DNA from: Roseomonas indoligenes
GTDB taxonomy: Bacteria > Pseudomonadota > Alphaproteobacteria > Acetobacterales > Acetobacteraceae
DNA: 64,000 nucleotides
Reading direction: 5' to 3'
Assembly: GCF_017813365.1 (NCBI RefSeq)
Contig: NZ_JAGIZA010000018.1
Coordinates: forward strand, 23,655 to 87,654
The translations under genes were made by a program, and so were the position numbers. Position 1 is the first letter of the stretch; every line of letters begins with the position of its first letter. The notes beneath the pieces were generated by a model. It did not search any database and had not been told where the DNA came from. It worked only from the letters and a program-made list of their open reading frames with translations. Below are positions 51,304 to 60,239 of the stretch, in pieces.

Positions 51304-53523
51304 ATGGCATCGCCTGACCTGAATGGCGGTTCCGCCATGTTCGCGCTTTCAGACGTCAGCCGAGGCCGCCCGATGCGACGACCCGTTCAGACCCAAGGCG
51401 CGGCGATGCTGCTCCTGTTGACGGGTATCGGCCCTGCTGCCGCGCAGCTGGGCGGCCCCGTCACCCCGCCCACCGACGAGCCGAATCCCGGGGCTATCAC
51501 CGTGCCCGCGGTGGACGTGCTCGGCCGCGCCACGCCGAACGAGGGCTACCAGCCGCTCCGCGCCACGGTCGGCGTCGGTTCCGAGGCGCGGATCCTCGAC
51601 ATCCCGCAATCCATCGCGGTGGTGCCGCCCGCCGTCATCCGCGACCAGGCCGCCTTCAGCCTGGACGAGGCGCTGGCCAACGTCTCCGGCATTGCCCAGA
51701 CGAACACGCTCGGCCAGACCCAGGACGCCATTATCCGCCGCGGCTTCGGCGACAACAGGGATGGCGGCATCCTCGTGGACGGGCTGCGCACGGCGCTGCC
51801 GCACGTCTTCAACGGCGCGACCGACTACGTGGAGGTGCTGAAGGGCCCGTCCTCCACCCTTTACGGCATCCTCGACCCCGGCGGGATGGTGAACGTCGTC
51901 ACGCGCCGGCCGCAGCTCAACGCCGCCACCGCCCTCACCGGGCGGATCAGCACCTTCGGCGGCGGCGCGACGGGCTTCGACACCACCGGGCCGATCGGGA
52001 CCAACGGCTTCGCCTACCGCATCATCGGCGAGTACCAGAACCAGGACTACTGGCGGAACTTCGGCAGCGTCCGCCAGAGCTTCATCGCCCCGATGCTGGC
52101 CTGGTACGGGCAGAACACCACGGTGGAGACGAGCTACTGGCATGCCGACTACGACGTGCCCTTCGACCGCGGCACGATCTGGGACCCGGTGCACCGGACC
52201 TTCGTCAACACCGATCGCCGCCGGCGCTTCGATGAGCCCTACAACATCTCCCACGGCAGCTCGGATTACGGCACGATCCGGGTGGGGCAGCGCTTCGACC
52301 AATCCTGGCGGCTGGACCTGCGCTATGCCTACAGCGTCAACAACTACTCCGACAACCAGGCGCGGGTAACGGCCTTCAACGGCAACACCGGCATCGCGAC
52401 CCGCCGCGCCGACGCCACCGACGACAGCACCATCTTCAACCACGCCTTCCGCGCGGATGTGAGCGGGGACGTGTCGATCGGCGGCTTCCGCAACGAGCTG
52501 CTCTTCGGCAGTTCCTACGATTATGTCAGCACCCGCCGCACGGACCTGATCCGGGGCACGGTCAACCAGCCCTTCAACATCTACAACCCCGTCTACGGCC
52601 TGCTCCCGACCAGCCGCAACGTCGTTGCGACCGACAGCGACCAGACGGAGCGCGTCGACAGCTGGTCTCTTTACGCGCAGGACAGCCTGCACCTGAACGA
52701 CCAGTGGATCGTCGTCGCCGGCCTGCGCTACCAGCGATACGACCAGGTCGCCGGACGTGGCAGGCCCTTCGTGCGCAACACGGACACGGAAGGGGACCGG
52801 GTGACGCCGCGGGTGGGCATCGTCTACCAGCCGATGCCGGAACTCGCCTTCTTCGCGAACTACTCCCAGTCCTTCAAGCCGAACTCCAATATCTCCACCC
52901 TCATCGGCTCGCAGCCGCCGGAGACGGGGGAGAGCTGGGAGATCGGCGTGAAGGCGGAGCTGTTCCAAGGCCTCACCCTCACGGCCGCGGCCTTCAATAT
53001 CCAGAAGCACAACGTCATCTACCGCTACCAGGCAACGACCGGCATCACCGCCACGGCCGCCGCCGGGCGCGTCCGCTCCTCGGGCTTCGAGCTGGACATG
53101 GCCGGGCGGATCACGCGCGACCTCAGCTTCATCGGCAGCTTCGCCCTGACCGACGTGGATGTCGTGCAGGACGTCGCCTATCAGGGGCGCCGCCCGGCCA
53201 ACGTGCCGCGCACCACGGCCTCCGCCTTCCTGAGTTACGATGCGGGCCAGATCATCGAGGGCCTCTCCTTCGGCGGCGGCGTGCGGCACGAGGGGCGCCG
53301 CGCAGGCGACCCCGACAACACCTTCTTCCTGCCGAGCTACGTCGTGGCGGATGCCTTCGCCGCCTACGACTTCCGCATCCAGAACACCAACCTTCGGGCC
53401 CAGGTCAACGTGAAGAACATCTTCGACAAGACCTACTACCTGTCCTCGATCGGCACGAACAACCTGGGTGTGAACTATGGTGAGCCGCTGCAGGGCATCT
53501 TCTCCGTGACGGCGCGGTTCTGA
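51304..53523 (+). CDS. TonB-dependent siderophore receptor
   Basis: Outer-membrane gated beta-barrel, 739 aa. Signal peptide MRRPVQTQGAAMLLLLTGIGPAAAQ, then a plug domain (about residues 85-220; ILDIPQSIAVVPPAVIRDQ, DAIIRRGFGDNRDGGILVDG, VEVLKGPSSTLYGILDPGG) and a barrel ending in the required terminal Phe (IFSVTARF). The pattern fits the FhuA/FpvA siderophore group. Start options are 51304, 51337 and 51373; the last gives a classic signal peptide. It is divergent from a siderophore-type binding protein. Confidence 0.92.
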   Translation: MASPDLNGGSAMFALSDVSRGRPMRRPVQTQGAAMLLLLTGIGPAAAQLGGPVTPPTDEPNPGAITVPAVDVLGRATPNEGYQPLRATVGVGSEARILDIPQSIAVVPPAVIRDQAAFSLDEALANVSGIAQTNTLGQTQDAIIRRGFGDNRDGGILVDGLRTALPHVFNGATDYVEVLKGPSSTLYGILDPGGMVNVVTRRPQLNAATALTGRISTFGGGATGFDTTGPIGTNGFAYRIIGEYQNQDYWRNFGSVRQSFIAPMLAWYGQNTTVETSYWHADYDVPFDRGTIWDPVHRTFVNTDRRRRFDEPYNISHGSSDYGTIRVGQRFDQSWRLDLRYAYSVNNYSDNQARVTAFNGNTGIATRRADATDDSTIFNHAFRADVSGDVSIGGFRNELLFGSSYDYVSTRRTDLIRGTVNQPFNIYNPVYGLLPTSRNVVATDSDQTERVDSWSLYAQDSLHLNDQWIVVAGLRYQRYDQVAGRGRPFVRNTDTEGDRVTPRVGIVYQPMPELAFFANYSQSFKPNSNISTLIGSQPPETGESWEIGVKAELFQGLTLTAAAFNIQKHNVIYRYQATTGITATAAAGRVRSSGFELDMAGRITRDLSFIGSFALTDVDVVQDVAYQGRRPANVPRTTASAFLSYDAGQIIEGLSFGGGVRHEGRRAGDPDNTFFLPSYVVADAFAAYDFRIQNTNLRAQVNVKNIFDKTYYLSSIGTNNLGVNYGEPLQGIFSVTARF

Positions 53524-53770
53524 GGCGGAGCGCCGGCCGTCCAGCCCGGGCGGGAGGGACAGGGCAGGTCGCTTGCCCGGCACCGCTTATCCCTTGATGG
53601 GGCTGCTGAGGCTGGGACCGATGGCGAGCTGGACCCCTGATCCTGCATGGGGGTGCGGTCCTGTGCGACCCTCCGCCGGTCTGTTGCGTTCTGCACTCGA
53701 CCGGGGCCCGGCAGGGAACGTCGCAGGCGGCAGACCCTACCCCCCGCTTCCGAGGAGGTAGGACAAGCCC

Positions 53771-54862
53771 GTGCCATTGAAGAACAACTGGCCCAGCCCG
53801 CTGGCCGCCGCCCTGCTAGCGCTGGTCGGCCTCATCCTCGTCGGCACCCGGCCGGCCGAAGAGGAGATCGCACTGGCGAGGTCCCCCGGTGCCGGCCAGC
53901 CCTCTGGCGAAGGGAAAGAGGCCACCGGCCCGCGCCAGGGCCGCGGCCGGGAGGCGAGGTCCCCGTCCGAGATCCCGGCCCAGGGCTGGTGGGATATCCT
54001 GAAGCGCACCGCCGCGCAGGCCTCCGAGGACCGTCTCCTCACGGAGGCCGCCGGGATCACCTTCTACACCCTGCTCGCCCTCTTTCCCGCGCTGACCGCC
54101 CTCGTCTCGCTCTACGGCCTCGTCGCCGACGCGGGCGATGTCACCAAGCACCTCTCGGACCTCTCGGGCGTGGTTCCCGCGGGTGGCATGCAGATCATCG
54201 AGGAGCAGGTGAAGCGCGTCGCGGAGCAGGGCAACGGCAAGCTCGGCTTCGGCCTGGTCTTCGGGCTCGCCGTCGCGCTCTGGAGCGCGAACGGGGCTAC
54301 CAAGGCCGTCTTCGACACGCTGAACGTGATCTACGAGGAGAAGGAGGAGCGGAGCTTCCTCAAGCGTACGGCCGTCACCCTGGCCTTCACGCTCGGCGGC
54401 ATCCTCTTCGCCCTCCTGGCGATCGGCACGATGGTCGCGCTGCCCATCGTGCTGAACTTCGTCGGCCTCGGCGAGACCACGGAATTCCTTCTCAGCCTGG
54501 CGCGCTGGCCGCTGATGCTGGTGGTCATTGCCGCCCTGCTCGCCTGCCTGTTCCGCTACGGACCCAGCCGGAACGAGGCCAAGTGGCGGTGGGTCAGCTG
54601 GGGCGGCGCCTTCGCGGCGGTTTTCTGGCTTATCGGCTCGGCCGGCTTCTCCTTCTACGTCGCGAATTTCGGCAGCTACAACGAGACCTACGGTTCCCTC
54701 GGTGCCGCCGTCGGCTTCATGACGTGGATCTGGATCTCGGCCGCGATCGTGCTCGCCGGGGCCGAGCTGGACGCGGAGATGGAGCGCCAGACCGCGCACG
54801 ACACCACGAGGGGACCGGAGAAGCCCAAGGGCATGCGCGGGGCGACCGTGGCCGACGCCTGA
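53771..54862 (+). CDS. YihY/UPF0761-family inner membrane protein
   Basis: A 363-aa integral membrane protein of the YihY (formerly RNase BN) family. A short N-terminal helix and a roughly 60-residue charged linker precede the family core, from GWWDILKRTAAQASEDRLLTEAAGITFYTLLALFPALTALVSLYG through the final helix GSLGAAVGFMTWIWISAAIVLAGAELDAE. The GTG at 53771 has a GAGGAGG site 8-14 bases upstream. The role of the family is unknown; a ribonuclease function was withdrawn. It stands alone. Confidence 0.9.
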   Translation: MPLKNNWPSPLAAALLALVGLILVGTRPAEEEIALARSPGAGQPSGEGKEATGPRQGRGREARSPSEIPAQGWWDILKRTAAQASEDRLLTEAAGITFYTLLALFPALTALVSLYGLVADAGDVTKHLSDLSGVVPAGGMQIIEEQVKRVAEQGNGKLGFGLVFGLAVALWSANGATKAVFDTLNVIYEEKEERSFLKRTAVTLAFTLGGILFALLAIGTMVALPIVLNFVGLGETTEFLLSLARWPLMLVVIAALLACLFRYGPSRNEAKWRWVSWGGAFAAVFWLIGSAGFSFYVANFGSYNETYGSLGAAVGFMTWIWISAAIVLAGAELDAEMERQTAHDTTRGPEKPKGMRGATVADA

Positions 54863-55218
54863 CGGCCTGAGCCGGACGGCGTCCGCGCCGGCCAAGGCCT
54901 GCCCCAGGCACTGCTGCTGCCCTGGTTCCTGGAGCAGTCCGTGACACCTGCCGGCTGGGCCCTCCGCTGCGGCGTGACGGCCCTGCCGATGCCGCGCCGA
55001 TCAGGGGCGGGCGCGACGGTTCCGGTACCGCCGGCACGTTGGTCCTGCTGGTCCGGGGCGGGCTGAAGCTGGAGCGGTGGCCACTCTCGGCGCCCGTTCC
55101 GGCTGGGGGCGGCACGCCCGCCGCTCGGCCGTGGCAGCCGATCCGTCCAAGACCGGCGCGCCCGGACAAGGCATGACGCCCCGGGCCGCAGGACGGCATC
55201 GCGCGCAGGAGAAGCGAC
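54863..55218. other. Intergenic region, 356 bases
   Basis: No gene or strong hairpin is supported. It is GC-rich throughout; the short open frames here do not have start signals. It must hold the promoter of the exported hydrolase gene. Confidence 0.5.
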
Positions 55219-56205
55219 ATGGACGAGAAGGACGCCGCGCCCGCCGGGATCACCCGGCGCGACGCGATCCTGGCCGGGGCTGGCATGGCCGCCGCCCACG
55301 CCTTGCCGGCATCGGCCCAGGCGCAGACGGGCCGGCACCCGGCCACCCCCACCACCCACAGCGAAGGACGCAGGAGCATGAGCTTCGTCACCACGCAGGA
55401 CGGCACCCAGATCTTCTACAAGGACTGGGGCTTGGGCACGCCGATCGTCTTCCACCACGGCTGGCCGCTGAGCGCGGACGACTGGGACGCGCAGATGCTG
55501 TTCTTCCTGTCCCAGGGCTACCGCGTGATCGCGCATGACCGGCGCGGCCACGGGCGCTCCAGCCAGTCGCCCAAGGGGCACGAGATGGACACCTACGCCG
55601 CCGATGTCGCGGCGCTGGCGGCCCACCTAGACCTCAAGGGCGCCATCCATGTCGGCCACTCCACCGGCGGCGGCGAGGTGGCCCGCTACGTGGCCCGCCA
55701 CGGCGGCAACGGGCGCGTGGCCAAGGCCGTGCTGATCGGCGCCGTGCCGCCGATCATGGTCAAGAGCGCCTCCAACCCCGGCGGTCTGCCGATCGAGGTG
55801 TTCGACGGCTTCCGCCGCGCGCTCGCCGCCAACCGCGCCCAGTTCTTCCGCGACGTGCCGGCCGGCCCCTTCTACGGCTTCAACCGCGCGGGCACCGAGA
55901 CCATCCCCGGCGTGGTGGACAACTGGTGGCGCCAGGGCATGACCGGCAGCGCCCAGGCCCATTACGAGTGCATCAAGGCCTTCTCCGAGACCGACTTCAC
56001 GGAGGACCTGAAGGCGATCAACGTGCCGGTGCTGCTGCTGCACGGCGAGGACGACCAGATCGTGCCGATCGACGACTCCGCCCGGATCGGGATCAAGCTG
56101 CTGAAGCACGGCACGCTGAAGACCTATCCCGGCCTTCCGCACGGCATGGCCACCACGCATCCCGAGATCATCAACGCCGACCTGCTCGCCTTCATCAAGG
56201 GCTGA
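55219..56205 (+). CDS. Exported alpha/beta hydrolase (non-haem chloroperoxidase-like)
   Basis: A 328-aa alpha/beta hydrolase. A Tat-type N-terminus ([20 protein letters not shown], cleavage near residue 36) is followed by the hydrolase domain: oxyanion HHGWPL, nucleophile elbow GHSTGGGE, acid Asp in [10 protein letters not shown], and His in [11 protein letters not shown]. The pattern is that of cofactor-free chloroperoxidase/arylesterase proteins. A second ATG at 55378 would give a cytoplasmic form; the upstream signal favours export. A hairpin of the dispersed repeat follows. Confidence 0.92.
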   Translation: MDEKDAAPAGITRRDAILAGAGMAAAHALPASAQAQTGRHPATPTTHSEGRRSMSFVTTQDGTQIFYKDWGLGTPIVFHHGWPLSADDWDAQMLFFLSQGYRVIAHDRRGHGRSSQSPKGHEMDTYAADVAALAAHLDLKGAIHVGHSTGGGEVARYVARHGGNGRVAKAVLIGAVPPIMVKSASNPGGLPIEVFDGFRRALAANRAQFFRDVPAGPFYGFNRAGTETIPGVVDNWWRQGMTGSAQAHYECIKAFSETDFTEDLKAINVPVLLLHGEDDQIVPIDDSARIGIKLLKHGTLKTYPGLPHGMATTHPEIINADLLAFIKG

Positions 56206-56901
56206 AGGCAGGGCCTGATCGCGTCCGGTCTACCCCGGGGAGAGGAGGAAGTCCTTCTCTCCCCGAACCTCCTTCCGAGATCCGGCACGGTCTGCGGTGT
56301 CGCTCCTCGCCGCGTGGGAACACCGCGATGGCGGTATTCACGGAGGCGGGGTCGTGGTGTTGCGGCGCATTGCCGGTGCTAAGGAGGGTGACGACCTGCA
56401 GGGTCGGCAAAGCCGGTTCAGCGCGTGCCAGTTCTCCATGGGAAAGCCGATGTCGTGATCGCCGCGAGCATGGTCTCAGCGGGCGCCTCGATGCTGCGGC
56501 CGTCGATGCGCCACGCCATGCGCTTGCCTGATCGTCGCGCCAATTTTGGACCTGGCCGGCGTGCCGGGCGAGGCGATGGTCGAACTCAAAGCCAGGATCG
56601 TTGGCGCGATCGCGACGCTCGCCGCGCAGGCCCGGAACAGGCTGGCGAACGGGTCGGGCAGAGACGGCGACTTGGGTTCCCTTCACCCGCAGGCTCGGGC
56701 TGACCTCCGGCTAGGCCGTGGGTTCGTCATGGCGGGCCCAGGGGCGTGCCGAGGCGCGTTGTGGGGCCAGCCACCTTCTGCCGCTCCCGCCGGGTTGCGG
56801 GCGCCCACGCCGGGTCTCGGAGGTCCTGTGGCCTGCCCTTGCTGGTCCAGCCTTTCGCGGCCAGGCTGTCCGCCCATACGCAATCCGGGGCCTGACCCGC
56901 C
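56206..56901. other. Intergenic region, 696 bases, possible decayed sequence
   Basis: No gene is supported. The first 60 bases hold a fragment of the dispersed repeat. The rest contains short open frames with mixed coding character (for example around 56540-56690) but no recognisable protein and no matching ends, so it may be an old deleted gene or insertion. It needs a translated database search to resolve. Confidence 0.4.
56234..56265. repeat. Dispersed palindromic repeat, fragment copy C
   Basis: Only the final hairpin of the repeat is present: a GGGGAGAGGAGGAA arm, a short loop and the complementary CTTCTCTCCCC arm, 28 bases after the hydrolase stop. It matches the last stem of copies A and B with one arm mismatch. 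Its location after a stop codon supports a terminator-like role for this stem. Confidence 0.6.
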
Positions 56902-57114
56902 GTGGCTGATGAACCGATCAAAGGACCCGCGTCTTACTTTCCGTCGATCGAGAAGAAGTATGGAAGGCCGATCGCCGAATGGCAGGAGCTGGTTCGCAGC
57001 CGCCTGCCGGCGAAGCACATGGAACTGGTCTCCATGCTGAAGAACGACCACGGGATGGGTCACGGACACGCCAACGCGGTCGTGGCGCACGTCCTGTCCG
57101 CCGAGAAGGGTTAA
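56902..57114 (+). CDS. DUF4287 domain protein
   Basis: A 70-aa protein that is one DUF4287 domain: IKGPASYFPSIEKKYGRPIAEWQELVRSR then LPAKHMELVSMLKNDHGMGHGHANAVVAHVL. The domain is common as a stand-alone protein in alphaproteobacteria and actinobacteria, function unknown. The GTG at 56902 is the only in-frame start that includes the whole domain. It stands alone. Confidence 0.88.
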   Translation: MADEPIKGPASYFPSIEKKYGRPIAEWQELVRSRLPAKHMELVSMLKNDHGMGHGHANAVVAHVLSAEKG

Positions 57115-57236
57115 GCCGCTCCTGATGCCGGCACGTCCTGCAAGACCCGGAAGCTGACCGCCGCCTGCTTTATTCCCCCCATCGTCCGGAGCGGAGGGCC
57201 CCGGTGGGCCCGCCGTGCCGGAGGTGATCCCCGCGG

Positions 57237-57953
57237 CTAAGGGCTGACGGCCGCGGTGATGCCAAGCCGCTCCGCCACTCGCCGCGCCGTGGCCTCACGC
57301 TGCGTGGTCACTGCCCTCACGCTCTCGCGCATCGCGGCGAAAACCTCCGGGGGCGCGCTCGCCGGCGTGCCGGCGTCGAATGGCGGCTCCGGCGCGTAGA
57401 CCATGTGGAGCTGGATGCCCTGCGCCGCCGCGTCGCCGCGCAGCTCCGCCGCCAGCCGCAGCGCGCCGTCGATCCCGGCGGTCACGCCCGCGGCAAACAC
57501 CCAATTGCCGTCCACTACCACCCGCTCATCCACCGGGATGGCGCCGAAGTAGGGCAGCAGGTGGAAGGAGGCCCAGTGGGTCGTCGCCCGCCGCCCCTTC
57601 AGCAGTCCCGCCGCGCCGAGGACCAGCGCGCCGGTGCAGACCGAGAAGATGCTCTGGGCGCCCTCCGCCTGACGCCGGATCCAGCCCAGCACCTCCTCGT
57701 CGTCCATCAGCGCCTCCTGCCCGAAGCCGCCGGGGATGTGCAGGACGTCCAGCTGCGGCGCCTCGGCGATCGCGGCGTCGGGACTGATGCGGAGCCCCTT
57801 CAGGTCGCGGATCATCCCATCGGTCTTGCCGTAGAGCCGGTAGGTGGAGTTCGGGATGCGCGCCAGCACCTCGAAGGGGCCGGTCAGGTCGATCTGGTCG
57901 ATGCCGTCGAAGATCAGCGAGCCGATGTTGACGTGGCGGCTGGGGTCGATCAT
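57237..57953 (-). CDS. DJ-1/PfpI family protein, isonitrile hydratase-like
   Basis: A 238-aa cytoplasmic protein of the DJ-1/PfpI fold. Nucleophile-elbow Cys106 followed by Thr107 (FSVCTGALVLG) and an early Asp in FDGIDQIDLTGPFEVL match isonitrile hydratase (InhA), which converts isonitriles to N-formamides. The family is widely over-annotated, so a different substrate is possible. Its ATG overlaps the stop of the AraC/DJ-1 gene (ATGA), so the two are translated together. Confidence 0.85.
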   Translation of the reverse strand: MIDPSRHVNIGSLIFDGIDQIDLTGPFEVLARIPNSTYRLYGKTDGMIRDLKGLRISPDAAIAEAPQLDVLHIPGGFGQEALMDDEEVLGWIRRQAEGAQSIFSVCTGALVLGAAGLLKGRRATTHWASFHLLPYFGAIPVDERVVVDGNWVFAAGVTAGIDGALRLAAELRGDAAAQGIQLHMVYAPEPPFDAGTPASAPPEVFAAMRESVRAVTTQREATARRVAERLGITAAVSP

Positions 57954-59008
57954 GCGTGGATGTCCATGGCAGGGGTTGAACCGCGCGCGGAGGCGCGGCG
58001 GAAACGATCGCGGTAGTCGCCCGGCGAGGCGCCGAGCTGGCGGATGAAGGCGCGGCGCATCGTCTCCTCCGTGCCGAAGCCGCAGCTCTCGACCACGGCG
58101 GCCAGCCCCCCGCGCCCGGCCTCCAGGCGCTGCCGGGCCGCCTCGACGCGCATCCGCTCGAGGAATCGGGCCGGCGTGAGGCCGGTCTCCTCGCGAAAGA
58201 CGCGGGCGAACTGGCGTGGGCTGAGGCAGGCGCGCTCGGCCATCGCCTCGATCGAGAGGGGACGGTGCAGGTTGCCGGGAAGCCAAGCTAGCAGCGCGTC
58301 CAGCCGCGACCCGCCCCGGCTCTGCGCCGCCAGCACGCTGCTGAACTGCTTCTGGTCGCCGGGCCGGCGGAGGAACAGCACCAGTTCCCGCGCGACGGCC
58401 AGCGCCAGCGCATGGCCGTGATCCTCCTCGACCAGGGCCAGCACGAGGTCCATGCCCGCCGTCACCCCCGCCGAGGTCCAGAGAGGGCCGTCGCGGATGA
58501 AGATCGGCTCGGGATCGACCTCCAGGCCGGGATGGCGCCGCGCCAGCTCGGCGCAGTAGCGCCAGTGGGTGGTCACGCGCCGCTTTTCGAGCAGGCCGGC
58601 GGCGGCGAGGATGAAGGTTCCCGTGCAGACGCCGACGAGGCGCTCCGCCCGCGCTGCCAGATGCTGCACCAGGTCTTGCAGCCGCCGGTCCCCAGCGCGT
58701 TCCCGCGCGCCCTCTCCGCCGATCACGATCAGCGTGTCGAGCGATTCCAGGCCGAGCAGCGACGCCTCGCTCGCCATAGGCTGGAAGGCGAGCCCGGCCG
58801 AGGTCTGCGCGCGGCCCGGCCCGGCCACCACGTGGCAGGTGACGTCATAGAGCGGCGTGGGCTCCGGCCGTCCGCACCCCGTCGCGTGCAGCCGGCCGGC
58901 CTGGGCCAGCACCTCGGCGGGGCCGGCCAGGTCCAGCAGCTGCACCGGGGCCGCGCCGAGGATGACGACGCGGCGAGGGGTGGGAAGGGCGCTCTCCATG
59001 CCGGGCAT
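57950..59008 (-). CDS. AraC family regulator with DJ-1/PfpI sensor domain (GlxA-like)
   Basis: A 352-aa regulator of the GlxA/FtrA type. The N-terminal DJ-1/PfpI domain (about residues 10-190) retains a Cys in LVGVCTGTFILAAAGLLE, and the C-terminal AraC domain (about 235-345) shows two helix-turn-helices (IEAMAERACLSPRQFARVFREE; AAVVESCGFGTEETMRRAF). The frame is open to 59143, but residues before 59008 run through a large inverted repeat, so the ATG at 59008 (or 58999) is preferred. It is coupled to the isonitrile hydratase-like gene, which it probably regulates, and divergent from a Bug receptor gene. Confidence 0.9.
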   Translation of the reverse strand: MPGMESALPTPRRVVILGAAPVQLLDLAGPAEVLAQAGRLHATGCGRPEPTPLYDVTCHVVAGPGRAQTSAGLAFQPMASEASLLGLESLDTLIVIGGEGARERAGDRRLQDLVQHLAARAERLVGVCTGTFILAAAGLLEKRRVTTHWRYCAELARRHPGLEVDPEPIFIRDGPLWTSAGVTAGMDLVLALVEEDHGHALALAVARELVLFLRRPGDQKQFSSVLAAQSRGGSRLDALLAWLPGNLHRPLSIEAMAERACLSPRQFARVFREETGLTPARFLERMRVEAARQRLEAGRGGLAAVVESCGFGTEETMRRAFIRQLGASPGDYRDRFRRASARGSTPAMDIHA

Positions 59009-59043
59009 GCTGCTGCGCCCCCGCCATGGCAGCAATGCCATTC

Positions 59044-59088
59044 TCCCCTCCGATCCTGCCATGATGGCCATGGCAGGATCGGAGGGGA
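59044..59088. promoter_or_regulatory. 20-base inverted repeat upstream of the AraC and Bug genes
   Basis: Perfect 20-base arms at 59044-59063 and 59069-59088 (arm begins TCCCCTCCGATCC and ends TGCCATG), with a 5-base spacer; flanking bases extend the symmetry further with one mismatch each side. It lies 36 bases upstream of the AraC start and 88 bases upstream of the Bug start. Its size and position suggest a regulator binding site or an attenuator in the AraC leader; it is too far from either stop to be a terminator. Confidence 0.65.
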
Positions 59089-59175
59089 AAACGTCATTGC
59101 CGACGCCCCCGCGCCGCCCGAGCCTAGCCCCTGGGGAACCCACGACACGGCCAGAACCATCCGAGCGAGGTGTGC

Positions 59176-60150
59176 ATGGCCCTGCAGACGATGATCCGGC
59201 GCCGATTGCTGCCCGCGCTGGGTGCGGCGCTGCTGGCGCGCCCGGCCCTCGCTTTCCCGGAACGCACGCTGCGCATCATCTCGCCCTTCAACCCGGGAAG
59301 CCTGAGCGACGTCATCGCGCGTGGCCTCGCCCAGCCGCTCTCCGGCGTGCTGGGCCAGCCGGTGGTGGTGGAGAACAGGTTCGGGGCCGGCGGCGGGATC
59401 GGGGCTGCGGCGGCCGCCCGCGCGCCCGCCGATGGCCACACGGTCTTCCTCGGCATGGTGGACGTGATGGCCGTCAATCCCTTCACCTACCGCAGCCTAG
59501 CCTACGACCCGGAGCGCGACTTCGCGCCGGTCAGCTTCGTCACCCACGTTCCGACCGCGCTCATCGCCGGCCCTTCGCGCCCGGATATCGGGACCTTCGC
59601 GGACCTCGTCGCCGCCGCGAAACGCGCGCCGGGCGCGCTTTCCTACGCGAGCTGGGGCGTGGGCAGCACGTCCCAGCTCTCCTTCGAGCGGATCGCGCGC
59701 CCCACCGGTGCCAGCTTCCTGCACGTGCCCTTCACCGGCGCGGCGCCGGCCGTGCAGGCCGTCCTGGCCTCGCAGGTCGATGTGATGGTGCTGCCGGCCG
59801 GCGCCGCCGCGGCCATGGCGCGGAACGGGGGCACCCGCGTTCTCGCGGTTGCCTCGCCCGCGCGCCTGCCCCTGGTGCCGGAGGTGCCGACGCTCGCCGA
59901 GCTGGGCCTGCCGCTCTCGCTCAGCCTGTGGCAGGCGGTCTACGTGCCGGCGCGTACCCCGGCGCCGGTCATCGCCCAGCTCAACGGCGCGTTGCGGCAG
60001 GCCATGCAGGCGCCGGGCTTCGTGGAGCTGGTGCAGACCCAGGCGGGCCGGCCGGAACCGGGCAGCCCGGAGGAGTTGGCGGCCTTCGAGCGCAGCGAAA
60101 GACAGGCCTGGGGGGCGGTGGTGCGGGAGCTGGACATCCATCTGGAGTGA
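59176..60150 (+). CDS. Bug-type tripartite tricarboxylate transporter substrate-binding protein
   Basis: Fourth TctC/Bug receptor of the window, 324 aa. Signal peptide IRRRLLPALGAALLARPALA (cleavage near residue 26), then LRIISPFNPGSLSDVIAR, which departs from the usual PGG loop (NPGS in place of PGG), and VVENRFGAGGGIGAA. The ATG at 59176 has a GAGCGAGG site; a GTG two codons upstream is the alternative. It is divergent from the AraC/DJ-1 gene. The altered first loop may mean a different ligand class. No membrane subunits lie nearby. Confidence 0.9.
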   Translation: MALQTMIRRRLLPALGAALLARPALAFPERTLRIISPFNPGSLSDVIARGLAQPLSGVLGQPVVVENRFGAGGGIGAAAAARAPADGHTVFLGMVDVMAVNPFTYRSLAYDPERDFAPVSFVTHVPTALIAGPSRPDIGTFADLVAAAKRAPGALSYASWGVGSTSQLSFERIARPTGASFLHVPFTGAAPAVQAVLASQVDVMVLPAGAAAAMARNGGTRVLAVASPARLPLVPEVPTLAELGLPLSLSLWQAVYVPARTPAPVIAQLNGALRQAMQAPGFVELVQTQAGRPEPGSPEELAAFERSERQAWGAVVRELDIHLE

Positions 60151-60239
60151 CCGGTGCGGACGCGGATGGCGGCGGCCCCGGAAGCCCTGGCGGTGCTGGC
60201 GCGGCCAGGAGGGATCGCGGCCGCGAAGGGCCGCCTTCC

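Noticed and set aside
55378..56205. Shorter cytoplasmic start for the alpha/beta hydrolase
   Set aside because: The upstream in-frame sequence gives a coherent twin-arginine signal peptide, so the longer form is preferred, though both starts are possible.
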